From: RGIG2945 sp045540355
GTDB lineage: Bacteria > Bacillota > Clostridia > Oscillospirales > Acutalibacteraceae
Direction: 5' to 3'
Length of the DNA stretch: 64,000 bases
Assembly: GCA_045540355.1 (NCBI GenBank)
Contig: JAZQHB010000006.1
Span: 1 to 64,000, forward strand
Below, one piece after another: positions 42,208 to 51,231 of the stretch (positions within the stretch are counted from its first letter, which is position 1; every line of letters begins with the position of its first letter). Both the position numbers and the translations under genes were made by a program. The notes beneath the pieces are model-generated. The model did no database searches. It was not told the DNA's origin and saw only the letters and a program-made list of their open reading frames with translations.

Positions 42208-43332
42208 ATGAAAAGAGTATTGCAGATTTTCGGCACTATGAATTGCGGCGGTGCCGAAACAATGCTGATGAATATATACAGAAATATTGACAGAACCAAA
42301 ATACAGTTTGACTTTTTGGTGCATTGTGATGACATAAACAATCCGCCGAAGGGGTATTATGATGATGAAATAAAAGAACTCGGCGGCAGAATTTTTTATA
42401 TCGGTTCGCAGGGCTCTTTAGGCATTTTAAAATACATTTCTGAACTTAAAAATTTTTTGAAGAAAAACAAATATGATACAATTCATTCACACATGGATTG
42501 GCTTGGCGGTACCATAGTGTTTGCGGAATTTTTGTCCGGAGTAAAAAGAAGAATTGTCCATTCACATACAGCCAAAATGTCAATGTCAGGGCTTGTCGGC
42601 AAGGTGTTTTTGCTGTTGCAGAAAACACTTGTCAAGTTGTTTGCAACCGACAGATGGGCGTGCTCGGTTGATGCGGCAAAATTTTTATACGGTAACTCAA
42701 AATCTGAGGTTATTACCAACGCAATTGCACTTGATAAATTTATTTCACCGGACGAAGATCGGGTGAAGGAAGAAAAAAAGAAATATAAATCAAGTGATAA
42801 CACAATTATCATTGGTCATGCGGGTACTTTCTCGGCAGTTAAGAATCAGCTGTTTTTAGTTGAAGTAGCAAGAGTTCTTAATGATAAATCGGTTGATTTT
42901 AAAATGGTTTTAACAGGTAAAAATGATACCGATTACGCTGAAAAAGTTTTCGATAAAATTGAAGAATATGGCTTGTCTGATAAAGTTCTTTGCCCGGGTC
43001 TGAGGTCAGATATACATAATTTTATGAATGTGATAGATGTATTTTGCTTTCCATCTGAATATGAGGGATTGGGAATGGTTGCGCTCGAAGCACAGTCTGC
43101 AGGTGTTCCGTGCATAGCATCTGATAATGTGCCTGAGGCGATAGATGTAGGTGTTGTTCCTGTAGTATTTCTTAAAACGGACAGTACAGCATCATGGGCA
43201 GAAAAAATATTGGAATTTGCCGACAAAAAATCAAATGATAAAGAAACTATTAAGAAAATAGTAACAGAAGCGGGATATGACATCATCGACAGTGCAAAAA
43301 GAGTAGAGATGCTTTATTTGCGAGGTAAATAA
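42208..43332 (+). CDS. Glycosyltransferase family 4 (paralogue of the gene at 37840)
   Basis: A 374-residue GT-B enzyme with FGTMNCGGAETMLMN at the N terminus, HSHMDWLGG and VHSHTAK in the acceptor region, and EX7E motif YEGLGMVALEAQSAG near residue 285. Its layout and many residues match the GT4 at 37840, so both probably descend from one gene and may add the same or similar sugars. The ribosome site is weak (GGTGAAAAT), and the gene starts 4 bases after the previous stop, so translation may depend on coupling. Confidence 0.87.
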   Translation: MKRVLQIFGTMNCGGAETMLMNIYRNIDRTKIQFDFLVHCDDINNPPKGYYDDEIKELGGRIFYIGSQGSLGILKYISELKNFLKKNKYDTIHSHMDWLGGTIVFAEFLSGVKRRIVHSHTAKMSMSGLVGKVFLLLQKTLVKLFATDRWACSVDAAKFLYGNSKSEVITNAIALDKFISPDEDRVKEEKKKYKSSDNTIIIGHAGTFSAVKNQLFLVEVARVLNDKSVDFKMVLTGKNDTDYAEKVFDKIEEYGLSDKVLCPGLRSDIHNFMNVIDVFCFPSEYEGLGMVALEAQSAGVPCIASDNVPEAIDVGVVPVVFLKTDSTASWAEKILEFADKKSNDKETIKKIVTEAGYDIIDSAKRVEMLYLRGK

Positions 43333-43369
43333 TATATCTTTTAAATTAAGGGAATTGGATGGAAAAAGA

Positions 43370-44368
43370 GTGAAAATAAGCGTTATTGTGCCTGTTTATA
43401 ATAAAGAGGGATATCTCAATGACTTGTTATCGGATTTGTCTGCTCAGACATTTACCGATTACGAGTGTATTCTTGTTGACGACGGCTCAAGCGATAAGTC
43501 GGGTGAGATATGCGACAGAACAGCTGACTCAGATTCGCGATTTAAAGTATTTCACATCAAAAACGGCGGAGTTTCCAATGCAAGAAACTTTGGTATAGAT
43601 AAAGCACAAGGTGAATATATAACTTTCGTTGATTCCGATGACAGATTGTACCCTGAATATCTTGAAAATTTATTTCGCTTAATTACAGAAAATGATGTTG
43701 ATTTTGTCATAAGTGGCTTGGAAAACTTCTGGATAGGACTTGACAAGAAAACATACACCAAGGCTCCGTATTCAGGTAAAAAGAAAAAAAGTGAAATACT
43801 TTCGACTTTCGGCGAGGTGCAGAAAGAAACCGGTGTGTTTGGTTTTTGTGTAGCTAAAATTTTCCGTAAAGACTTAATTGAAGGTATCAGATTTGATTCT
43901 AACCTAAAGCTTGCGGAAGACCTTGATTTTTACCTTAAAATATATAGAAAAATCGATAATATCTATTTTGACGATAAGTGTTATTACAGATATCTGCAAT
44001 TGGCGGATAATTCGTCACAGGTTGTCGTTGATGACAGAATTGATTATTTTATGCAACTTGTAATCAGATTGAGAATCAGAGATTTTCTTATATCTGAAAA
44101 CGCTTATGAAAATGACAATAAAGCAATCATTGATGAAATAATAAATAATTATGTCTTTTTTGTTCTTTTTCATAGTCCGATTGGACAAATTAAAGAAAAA
44201 TTTGAGGATATGAAAAAGATTGTTAATAATGATTTGATAAGTTTGTATAATAAGTCATTTTTCAAAAAAATGATATTGTTTTTATACAGAAACAATCAGC
44301 CTGCACTGATAAAACTGATATTGTCTATACGCAGAGGTCTTAGAAATATAGTCCGTAAAATTAAATAG
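43370..44368 (+). CDS. Glycosyltransferase family 2
   Basis: A 332-residue GT-A enzyme: KISVIVPVYNK, VDDGSSDKSG, NGGVSNARN and VDSDDR in canonical order. The frame opens at TTG 43355, but GTG 43370 gives the normal N terminus (MKISVIVPVYN) with GGATGG 7 bases before it. The C-terminal ~120 residues are helical and basic, ending in RRGLRNIVRKIK, which could touch the membrane surface. Donor unknown. The next GT2 gene begins 33 bases later. Confidence 0.86.
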   Translation: MKISVIVPVYNKEGYLNDLLSDLSAQTFTDYECILVDDGSSDKSGEICDRTADSDSRFKVFHIKNGGVSNARNFGIDKAQGEYITFVDSDDRLYPEYLENLFRLITENDVDFVISGLENFWIGLDKKTYTKAPYSGKKKKSEILSTFGEVQKETGVFGFCVAKIFRKDLIEGIRFDSNLKLAEDLDFYLKIYRKIDNIYFDDKCYYRYLQLADNSSQVVVDDRIDYFMQLVIRLRIRDFLISENAYENDNKAIIDEIINNYVFFVLFHSPIGQIKEKFEDMKKIVNNDLISLYNKSFFKKMILFLYRNNQPALIKLILSIRRGLRNIVRKIK

Positions 44369-44401
44369 AAGTGTGATTATTACATACAAGGAGCTCGGTT
44401 T

Positions 44402-45346
44402 ATGATTTCAATAATTATTCCGATATATAATGCTGAAAAAGAATTAGAAAGAATGTTAAAAAGTGTGCAGAATCAATCATTTACCTATTATGAAGTAATT
44501 ATGATTGATGATGGAAGCCGTGATAATTCTGCAGAAATCTGTAAAAAATTCTCACAAAATGATAATCGCTTCAAGTATTTTTATCAGGAAAACAAAGGTG
44601 TATCGATCGCAAGAAATAACGGTCTTAAAAATGCAAAAGGCGATTACATTACATTTCTTGACGCAGATGATGTGATAGATTCGGATTATCTTAAAGTATT
44701 AGCAGGTGAGGACGCAGATATAGTAGTCTGTGATGTTGCGGTTGAAGTTGACGGGAAAGAAAAAAGACATTTCGTCGATGAAGAATTAACCTTGACCAAA
44801 GATGAAGCACTTGACCTTTTGTTGAAACGCGAGGTTATCAATTCAGGACCTTGTGCTAAATTGTTCAAAAAAGATATTATAGGCAAGATTGAATTTCCCG
44901 TGATGAAAACATACGAGGACATACTCTTTTGCTTAGATGTGTTTTCAAAGGCGTCTACGGTAAAAGTTACCCCCAAGACGAGATACCACTACATTGAAAA
45001 TTCTCAAGGCGCAATGAGCAGTATGCTGAAAGCTCCGTCAACCGATATTGTCGCAGCATCCGAAAAGCTGTTGTCTTTTATTAAATCAACTGAAAACGTA
45101 AGAGCCCCCGGATGTTTTTATGTAACGATGTCACACGTATTTCAGTATGTTTTGTCAATGGTATCGGGTGAATGTGAGTTTAACAGGGATTTTATAAAAA
45201 AATCAAAAGGCTTATTCAAGAAATATTTTTCATACATTCTGAAATGCAGTGCTGTGCCCGATAAAGAAAAAATAGTCTTTGTTTGTTATTCTTTCGGATT
45301 GGTATATGCAGACGGAAAATGGGTCAATGTAAATAAAATGAGGTAA
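44402..45346 (+). CDS. Glycosyltransferase family 2
   Basis: A 314-residue GT-A enzyme with ISIIIPIYNAE, IDDGSRDNSAE, NKGVSIARNNG and the DxD-type LDADDV. It resembles the preceding GT2 in the catalytic half but differs in the C-terminal half, where PAPS-like insert sequence is absent and Cys residues cluster. AAGGAGC precedes the ATG. It is followed after 4 bases by the pyruvyl transferase gene, so its product may be the sugar that becomes pyruvylated, though this is only positional inference. Confidence 0.87.
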   Translation: MISIIIPIYNAEKELERMLKSVQNQSFTYYEVIMIDDGSRDNSAEICKKFSQNDNRFKYFYQENKGVSIARNNGLKNAKGDYITFLDADDVIDSDYLKVLAGEDADIVVCDVAVEVDGKEKRHFVDEELTLTKDEALDLLLKREVINSGPCAKLFKKDIIGKIEFPVMKTYEDILFCLDVFSKASTVKVTPKTRYHYIENSQGAMSSMLKAPSTDIVAASEKLLSFIKSTENVRAPGCFYVTMSHVFQYVLSMVSGECEFNRDFIKKSKGLFKKYFSYILKCSAVPDKEKIVFVCYSFGLVYADGKWVNVNKMR

Positions 45347-45350
45347 GAAG

Positions 45351-46508
45351 ATGCAGAAAATATATATGTATGCTCACGGCGGAAGCGGTAACCACGGCTG
45401 TGAGGCTATTGTTCGTTCAACTGCAAAAATATTAAAAGAGATTGGCTGCGAAAGACCGGTTCTTATTTCATCTAATCCCGAAGAAGATAAGAAATACGGC
45501 ATTGGACAAGTTTGTGATGTTATCAGAGATAAGGAACCGTATTCTAAATTTTCATTGGATTTTGTTAAAGCATATATAAAACTTAAAACAAAAAATGATT
45601 TTACATATATGGACCGTATGGATTATCTTACAACCGTTTCAAAAATAAATCCCGGTGATATTGCGTTGTCAATCGGCGGAGATAACTATTGCTATGCCGA
45701 TGTAAAAAGATATGTGATGCTTCATGATATGATGCTTGAAAGAGGAGCAAAAACAGTATTGTGGGGCTGCTCGGTCGAGCCTGATTTACTGAAAAATCCC
45801 GAAATAGCAGAAGATTTAAGCAGATACAGCCTTATTGTAGCAAGAGAATCTATTTCGTATGAAGCGTTGAAATCGGTAAATGAGAATACAATTCTTACTT
45901 CAGATCCAGCGTTCTTTCTTGATAGTACGGAAGATACAGAAATTGCTGATTCTGTAGGAATAAATCTGAGTCCTATGGCTATTGCAAATGAAACAGGTTC
46001 AGGTCTGGCGATGGAGAATTACAGAGAATTAATTCAATATATTCTGAATTCCACAGATATGAGAGTCGTGTTGGTTCCTCATGTTATCTGGGTTGATAAT
46101 GATGATAGAATTCCATTAAAGGAACTCTATGATGAGTTCAAAGAAACAAATAGAGTAGAAATGATTTCAGATCATTCTTGTGAAGAAATAAAAGGAATTA
46201 TAAGAAAATGTAAATATTTCGTAGGTGCGAGAACTCACTCAACAATAGCTGCTTATTCTACAGGTGTTCCGACTTTAGTTTTGGGATATTCAGTAAAAGC
46301 ACGAGGAATTGCAAAGGACATTTTTGGTTCGGAAAATGATTATATAATTCCCGTTCAGAAGCTCAAAACCCAAGATGATTTGCTCAATGAATTTAAGAAA
46401 GTTATGGAAAATCGAAAAGATATTATTGCTAAGCTCAGCGATTACAGAAAGTTTGCTGATAATAGTTTAGATAAAATAAAAAAGGCTTTTAAGCTTTTAG
46501 AGGAATAA
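45351..46508 (+). CDS. Polysaccharide pyruvyl transferase family protein
   Basis: A 385-residue GT-B-like member of the CsaB/WcaK family, which adds a ketal-linked pyruvate from phosphoenolpyruvate to a sugar of the repeat unit, giving negative charge. Visible motifs: HGGSGNHGCEAIVRSTAKIL at the N terminus, LSIGGDNYCY in the middle and VGARTHSTIAAYSTGVPTLVLGYS near the end, the conserved Arg-His-rich PEP region. In many gut Clostridia this gene travels with an FrhB-like Fe-S protein, as it does here (3 genes downstream). The real reaction in this family subset is not firmly known. Confidence 0.88.
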   Translation: MQKIYMYAHGGSGNHGCEAIVRSTAKILKEIGCERPVLISSNPEEDKKYGIGQVCDVIRDKEPYSKFSLDFVKAYIKLKTKNDFTYMDRMDYLTTVSKINPGDIALSIGGDNYCYADVKRYVMLHDMMLERGAKTVLWGCSVEPDLLKNPEIAEDLSRYSLIVARESISYEALKSVNENTILTSDPAFFLDSTEDTEIADSVGINLSPMAIANETGSGLAMENYRELIQYILNSTDMRVVLVPHVIWVDNDDRIPLKELYDEFKETNRVEMISDHSCEEIKGIIRKCKYFVGARTHSTIAAYSTGVPTLVLGYSVKARGIAKDIFGSENDYIIPVQKLKTQDDLLNEFKKVMENRKDIIAKLSDYRKFADNSLDKIKKAFKLLEE

Positions 46509-46514
46509 TTTAAA

Positions 46515-48059
46515 ATGTCAAGATTAGAAAATTCAACGAAAAATTTATTTCTGACCTTAGGAAATACTGTTTTTTCTTCACTATTGGGTTTGGTATCACG
46601 AACAGTTTTTATCAAGGTATTAGGCTCTGAGTATTTAGGCTTAGCAGGTTTGTTAGGTAATGTGCTCGGATTTTTGTCCATTACGGAAATAGGAATTGCA
46701 TCAGCGATAGGCTTTAGCTTATACAAGCCTTTGGCGGAAAAAGATTACAGTTCAGTCAGTGCACTTATGTCGCTTTACAGAAAAGCGTATACGATAATAG
46801 GTATAATTGTATCCGTCTCAGGCATTGGTCTTTTCTTTGCACTGGACTTCTTTGTACCGCCTGATCAGCAACCGGACGGAACGGGTTTTGCATATTTTGC
46901 ATTTCTGTTTAACATAGTAATAGGTTATTTCTTATCATATAAAACAACGCTTATTTCATCGGATAATCAGGCTTTTCGTTTGGTACCGATAAATGTATGC
47001 ATCAACATTATACAGACAGTAGCTCAGATTGTAGTATTACTTACACTCAAAAACTATGTGATGTATTTGGCGGTTCACTGTGTTTGTACCTTTATCCTTA
47101 TGATTATACAGAATCGTTATATAACTAAGCGATACAAAGAGGTTGATTTTTACTCAAAAGAAAAGTTGAAGCCTGAAATTAAAACACAGATTAAGCGTAA
47201 TATAGGCGGTCTTGTCATTGCGAAGATAGGTGATTATCTTGTAAACTCAACTGATAATCTGATTATTACCAAATTAGTAAGCTTAGCCGCAACGGGAATA
47301 TATTCAAATTACTTGTTAATAAGAAATATGGTAAACGGATATATTGCTACGATGTTTTCCAGTGTAACAGCAGGTATGGGTAATGTCGTGGCGGTTGAGA
47401 GTGATGAAGTTAAAAAGAAATCGTTTGATGTAATGATGTTTACCGCATACTTCATCTATTCTTTTGAGGCTGTATGTTTTTTGTGCCTTTTCAATCCTTT
47501 TATAGGAGAGCTTTGGATTGGCAATGAGTATACTTTTGATATGTTTACCGTCTCTATAATCGTAATCAATAATTTCCTGACAGGATTGAGAATACCCTTG
47601 ATTACAATGAAAGGTGCCGCAGGAACTTATATGGAGGATTCCTGGATACCTTTTGCTTTTGCGGGAATAAACCTTGCAGCATCAATTATTCTTGCAAAAT
47701 ATATGGGAGTAGCAGGTGTTTTCTTGGGCACGATTATCGGTAGTTTGCTGACCGCCGATTGGTACAGACCTATAATTATTTATCACAAAGTGTTCCACAC
47801 ATCCGTAAAAGAGTATTACAAAAAGTATATAAAATACATAGTATTGGGTTTTGCCAATATGGGTATTGCATACGGCTTGTGTATGCTTATCAATACGCCG
47901 ATTGCTATTGTTAATTTTATAATAAAAGCCGTAATTGCAGTTGTGATACCGCTTGGTATCAATACACTTTTGTTCTTCAGAACTGAAGAGTTTAAAGCAG
48001 TTAGAAACATGGCAAACCGCATTTTTAAAAAAGTATTAGGCAAGTTAAAAAGAACATAA
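46515..48059 (+). CDS. Wzx-type flippase (MOP/PST superfamily)
   Basis: A 514-residue integral membrane protein with about 12-14 hydrophobic segments, matching the PST branch of the MOP exporters. It should flip undecaprenyl-linked repeat units outward for the EpsG-type polymerase. The N terminus SRLENSTKNLFLTLGNTVFSSLLGLVSRTVFIKVLG is typical, with charged residues in the first helices. It is the only flippase candidate in the locus. GAGGAA precedes the ATG 6 bases after the pyruvyl transferase stop. Confidence 0.92.
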   Translation: MSRLENSTKNLFLTLGNTVFSSLLGLVSRTVFIKVLGSEYLGLAGLLGNVLGFLSITEIGIASAIGFSLYKPLAEKDYSSVSALMSLYRKAYTIIGIIVSVSGIGLFFALDFFVPPDQQPDGTGFAYFAFLFNIVIGYFLSYKTTLISSDNQAFRLVPINVCINIIQTVAQIVVLLTLKNYVMYLAVHCVCTFILMIIQNRYITKRYKEVDFYSKEKLKPEIKTQIKRNIGGLVIAKIGDYLVNSTDNLIITKLVSLAATGIYSNYLLIRNMVNGYIATMFSSVTAGMGNVVAVESDEVKKKSFDVMMFTAYFIYSFEAVCFLCLFNPFIGELWIGNEYTFDMFTVSIIVINNFLTGLRIPLITMKGAAGTYMEDSWIPFAFAGINLAASIILAKYMGVAGVFLGTIIGSLLTADWYRPIIIYHKVFHTSVKEYYKKYIKYIVLGFANMGIAYGLCMLINTPIAIVNFIIKAVIAVVIPLGINTLLFFRTEEFKAVRNMANRIFKKVLGKLKRT

Positions 48060-48083
48060 GGAATATGCAAAGGGGAAAGGGAA

Positions 48084-49073
48084 ATGGAAAAAGTAAGCAT
48101 TATTGTTCCTTGCTATAATGGTGAAAAGTTCATAGACCGTTGCATTGATTCGATCTATCAGCAGTCATATCCGTCAATTGAGTTGATTGTTGTGGATGAC
48201 GGTTCTACAGATAACAGCAAAGAAAAAATACTTGCGTGGGTTGAGTGTTTTAAAGAAAAAGGATATGAACTTAAGTATTTTTATAAAGAAAACGGAGGCC
48301 TCGGAAGTGCAATCAATGCCGGGTTAAAATTAGTAAGCGGAGATTACATTTCTTTGCTGGATGCAGACGATGAGTATTTGCCCTGTTCAGCAGAGGAAAG
48401 AGTACGGTATTTGCAGGAAAACCCGAATGTGGATGTAGTTAGGACCAACGGTTGGAGTGTAAGAGAAAATACAAAATTTCTTTTTGTAAGAGACGAAGCT
48501 GAAAAGAAAATTAAAGATGTATTTACTGCACTTCTGCGTGGCGAAACAAACAACTGGGCGGGAAGCTATATGGTTCGTTCAAAGCCAATGTTTGAATTTT
48601 ATCCCGACAGAGAAATTTATCAGTCCCGTTACGGTCAGAATCTTCAGTTCTTATTACCGTTGATTTATCGCAAAGAGTGTGGATTTATTGACAAACCACA
48701 CATGAACTATATTCAGATAGGAGTTTCGTTGTCAAGGTCTGATGATGCCGAAGCTGCACAGAAAAAAGATCTTGAAAATGCTGCGGGATACAGAGATATA
48801 CGAGTTCATATGCTGAACGAAATTGTAAAAGATGAAGCAGAAAAATCTTATTATCTTAATAAGATAGAAGGCAGTTATTGGAGAGGTATTCTCAATCTTG
48901 CTTCAATTCACAAAAATACGGAGCTTTTGAAAAAATCATATTCCAACATACTGAAGTATGAAGAGCCTTCAATTGAAGATAAGATTACATATTACAGTCA
49001 TATATCACCAAAGAAAGCTATACCTTATAAAATAATAAGAAAGATAAAATATACTTTTAAAAAGAGTCTTTAA
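48084..49073 (+). CDS. Glycosyltransferase family 2
   Basis: A 329-residue GT-A enzyme with VSIIVPCYNGEKFI, VDDGSTDNSKE, NGGLGSAINAG and LDADDEYL. The C-terminal half includes WAGSYMVRSKPMFEFYP, seen in relatives that transfer to lipid-linked oligosaccharides. It follows the flippase gene with an AGGGGAAAGGG site. Donor unknown. Confidence 0.88.
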   Translation: MEKVSIIVPCYNGEKFIDRCIDSIYQQSYPSIELIVVDDGSTDNSKEKILAWVECFKEKGYELKYFYKENGGLGSAINAGLKLVSGDYISLLDADDEYLPCSAEERVRYLQENPNVDVVRTNGWSVRENTKFLFVRDEAEKKIKDVFTALLRGETNNWAGSYMVRSKPMFEFYPDREIYQSRYGQNLQFLLPLIYRKECGFIDKPHMNYIQIGVSLSRSDDAEAAQKKDLENAAGYRDIRVHMLNEIVKDEAEKSYYLNKIEGSYWRGILNLASIHKNTELLKKSYSNILKYEEPSIEDKITYYSHISPKKAIPYKIIRKIKYTFKKSL

Positions 49074-49096
49074 AAACTTACAAAGGCGGTATTGAT

Positions 49097-50254
49097 ATGC
49101 CTGAATTAGCATCAAAAAATTTATGTACGGGTTGTACGGCGTGTATGAACGCTTGCCCTAAAAACTGTATAGAAATGAAAGCAGATGCTGACGGATTCTT
49201 TTACCCTGAAATCACAAATGCCTCGCAGTGTATAAAATGCGGTAAATGTGAGATGGTATGTCCGATTAAAATTTCAAAGACACGAGAAGGAACACCGTCA
49301 GCGTATGCGGCGTATACGAAAGAGGATTCATTACGAAAAGGCAGTTCCTCAGGCGGAGTGTTTTCTGAGCTTGCAAAGTGTATACTGAATCAAGACGGTG
49401 TTGTATACGGTGCCGAGTATGATGAAAAATTTGATGTAAAACACACTCGCATTGATAATGAAAATGACCTTAATAAAATTAGAGGTGCAAAATATTCCGA
49501 GAGTGAATTAGGAAACATATTTAAAGATGTTTCTTCTGATTTGGAACAAGGCAAAAAGGTTTTATTTTCAGGAACACCCTGCCAGGTTGCGGGCTTAAAA
49601 TCGTTTGTAAAAAAAGACTATGACAATTTGTATTGCGTTGATTTTGTTTGTCATGGTGTACCGTCACCGACAGCTTGGAAAGCTTATGTTGTTTACAGAG
49701 CAAAGCTTGACTCAAAAGGAAAAATGCCGACAGAAATCAACATGAGATCAAAATGCTCAGGTTGGAGCAATTACAAGTATTCAAGCGTCTTCAAATATGA
49801 AAACAGCGAAAAGATAGTTTCAAATGCAGATAACCTTTTTATGAGCTTGTTTGTCGGTGGTTGTCTGTCGAAGACATCATGTTCAAGTTGCAATTTCAAA
49901 GGGTACTCAAGAATCAGCGATATTACCATAGGTGATTTTTGGGGCATTTGGGACATAGCACCCGATATGGATGATGATAAAGGTACATCTGTAGTTTTGG
50001 TACAATCTCAAAAAGGACAAGAACTTTGGTCTGCAATATGTGAAAAGATGAAAGTCAAAGAAGTTACTCTTGAGCAAACAGGCAAACTTAATACATCAAT
50101 TTTAGTATCATCAAATCAGAATAAGTATCGTAAAAAAGTACTTAAAAGAATAAAACAAGGAAAAATTGATACTTGCGGCGAAATTCTTGATTTAACGAAT
50201 ATATCTATTCTTACCAGAATAAAATGCAAAATAAAACGAATACTTAAAGTTTAA
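49097..50254 (+). CDS. FrhB-like (F420 hydrogenase/dehydrogenase beta subunit family) Fe-S oxidoreductase
   Basis: A 385-residue protein with an N-terminal dicluster ferredoxin (Cys10, 13, 16, 20 and Cys45, 48, 51, 55) and a C-terminal FrhB-type domain with GSSSGGVFSELAK, SGTPCQVAGL and VDFVCHGVPSP motifs and extra Cys residues (CLSKTSCSSC). FrhB relatives bind FAD and move electrons between ferredoxin and a carrier. Versions in polysaccharide loci, often near pyruvyl transferases, lack an assigned reaction; sugar or polymer modification by redox chemistry is a guess. Cytoplasmic; no signal peptide. Confidence 0.9.
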   Translation: MPELASKNLCTGCTACMNACPKNCIEMKADADGFFYPEITNASQCIKCGKCEMVCPIKISKTREGTPSAYAAYTKEDSLRKGSSSGGVFSELAKCILNQDGVVYGAEYDEKFDVKHTRIDNENDLNKIRGAKYSESELGNIFKDVSSDLEQGKKVLFSGTPCQVAGLKSFVKKDYDNLYCVDFVCHGVPSPTAWKAYVVYRAKLDSKGKMPTEINMRSKCSGWSNYKYSSVFKYENSEKIVSNADNLFMSLFVGGCLSKTSCSSCNFKGYSRISDITIGDFWGIWDIAPDMDDDKGTSVVLVQSQKGQELWSAICEKMKVKEVTLEQTGKLNTSILVSSNQNKYRKKVLKRIKQGKIDTCGEILDLTNISILTRIKCKIKRILKV

Positions 50255-50278
50255 AAATTGATGCACAGAGGTTTTTGG

Positions 50279-51100
50279 ATGAAAAAGAAGTCGAAGTTGG
50301 TAACGGCATTTTGTATTGTTTTAGTTGTTGTTATCGTGGTTGCGTCTTTGATTTATCACGGAGAATGGGATTTGAAAGTAACAAAATATACAATTGAAAA
50401 TGAAAAAGTTAAAACACCGTTTCGCGTGGCTCTGTTGGCGGATTTGCATTTGAGGGAATACGGTGAGAGTAACATTGAACTTCTCTCAGCCATAAAAGAG
50501 CAAAAACCTGATCTGATACTTGTTGCAGGGGATATGGTGGATAAAAAGTCAGACGATATAAGTGTTGCAGTCAGTTTGTCTGAAGAACTTTGCAAAATAA
50601 CTGATGTTTATTTTTGCCTCGGTAATCACGAACGAGCAGTTAACAACAGGACAGGCACGGTGTTTTCAGAGATGGAGAAAACAGGTGCGGTTTATCTTGA
50701 TAACGCAGCTTTAGATGTAAAGGTTAAAGGTCAGGATATACTTATCGGCGGGTTGTCATCTTATCCTGATTATTACACACCGCATTATGATTTCATTGCA
50801 GAGTTTGAAAAAAGCGATTTGTTTAAATTACTTTTGTGTCATTATCCGGAGTATTATCCGGGTACACTTGAAAAATATGACCTCGACTTAATTCTTTCGG
50901 GGCATGCCCACGGAGGGCAGGTAAGGTTGCCGGGTATAGGCGGTGTATTTGCACCCGAGCAGGGATTTTTTCCAAAATACACAAGGGGTGTTTACAAATC
51001 AGATACGGCGACCATGATTATAACTGCGGGTCTCGGAGATTCCAATTCTTTTCCGAGAATAAATAATCCGCCGGAGCTTGTGATAATAGACATAAAATGA
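50279..51100 (+). CDS. Membrane-anchored calcineurin-like metallophosphoesterase
   Basis: A 273-residue protein with a basic start and one N-terminal hydrophobic helix (about 7-27), then a metallophosphoesterase domain: ADLH (Asp55, His57), AGDMVD (Asp85), GNHE (Asn116, His117), a His in LLLCHYP and SGHAHGGQ. It resembles YaeI/YkuE-type enzymes facing outward, some of which act on phospholipid-like substrates. The ATG at 50279 follows AGAGG; in-frame TTG 50258 and ATG 50261 lack sites. It closes the polysaccharide locus 24 bases after the FrhB-like gene and may recycle lipid carriers or trim phosphates. Confidence 0.86.
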   Translation: MKKKSKLVTAFCIVLVVVIVVASLIYHGEWDLKVTKYTIENEKVKTPFRVALLADLHLREYGESNIELLSAIKEQKPDLILVAGDMVDKKSDDISVAVSLSEELCKITDVYFCLGNHERAVNNRTGTVFSEMEKTGAVYLDNAALDVKVKGQDILIGGLSSYPDYYTPHYDFIAEFEKSDLFKLLLCHYPEYYPGTLEKYDLDLILSGHAHGGQVRLPGIGGVFAPEQGFFPKYTRGVYKSDTATMIITAGLGDSNSFPRINNPPELVIIDIK

Positions 51101-51166
51101 TTTGTAGAAAATACACAAACAAAGCGTGTTAAATTCAAAAAAATTCATTACGAAAAAAGTCGGAAA

Positions 51167-51194
51167 TTGCTTTAAAAAATGATTGAAATATATT
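51167..51194 (+). promoter_or_regulatory. Weak candidate promoter of PRPP synthetase gene
   Basis: TTGCTT (51167-51172), 16 nt, TATATT (51189-51194) in an AT-rich 131-base gap. No terminator is seen after the metallophosphoesterase, so read-through from the polysaccharide locus is possible. Confidence 0.35.
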
Positions 51195-51231
51195 AAAATA
51201 TATATGGGATGTCAAAGAGGAGGTCAACAAC

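Larger units (their letters stand above)
27383..51100 (+). other. Exopolysaccharide/capsule biosynthesis locus (Wzx/Wzy type)
   Basis: About 22 co-directional genes with gaps of at most about 70 bases or small overlaps and no internal terminator. Order: chain-length regulator, tyrosine kinase, 4,6-dehydratase, SDR, phosphoglycosyl transferase, split transketolase, glycosyltransferase, UDP-sugar dehydrogenase, epimerase, two glycosyltransferases, polymerase, four glycosyltransferases, pyruvyl transferase, flippase, glycosyltransferase, FrhB-like protein, metallophosphoesterase. One phosphoglycosyl transferase and eight glycosyltransferases allow a repeat unit of up to nine sugars. Confidence 0.88.

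Noticed and set aside
41493..42341. A 282-codon minus-strand reading frame opposite two glycosyltransferase genes
   Set aside because: It lies antisense to well-supported GT4 genes, crosses their junction, has F/I/Y-rich low-quality sequence typical of antisense shadows, and lacks a ribosome site and family resemblance.
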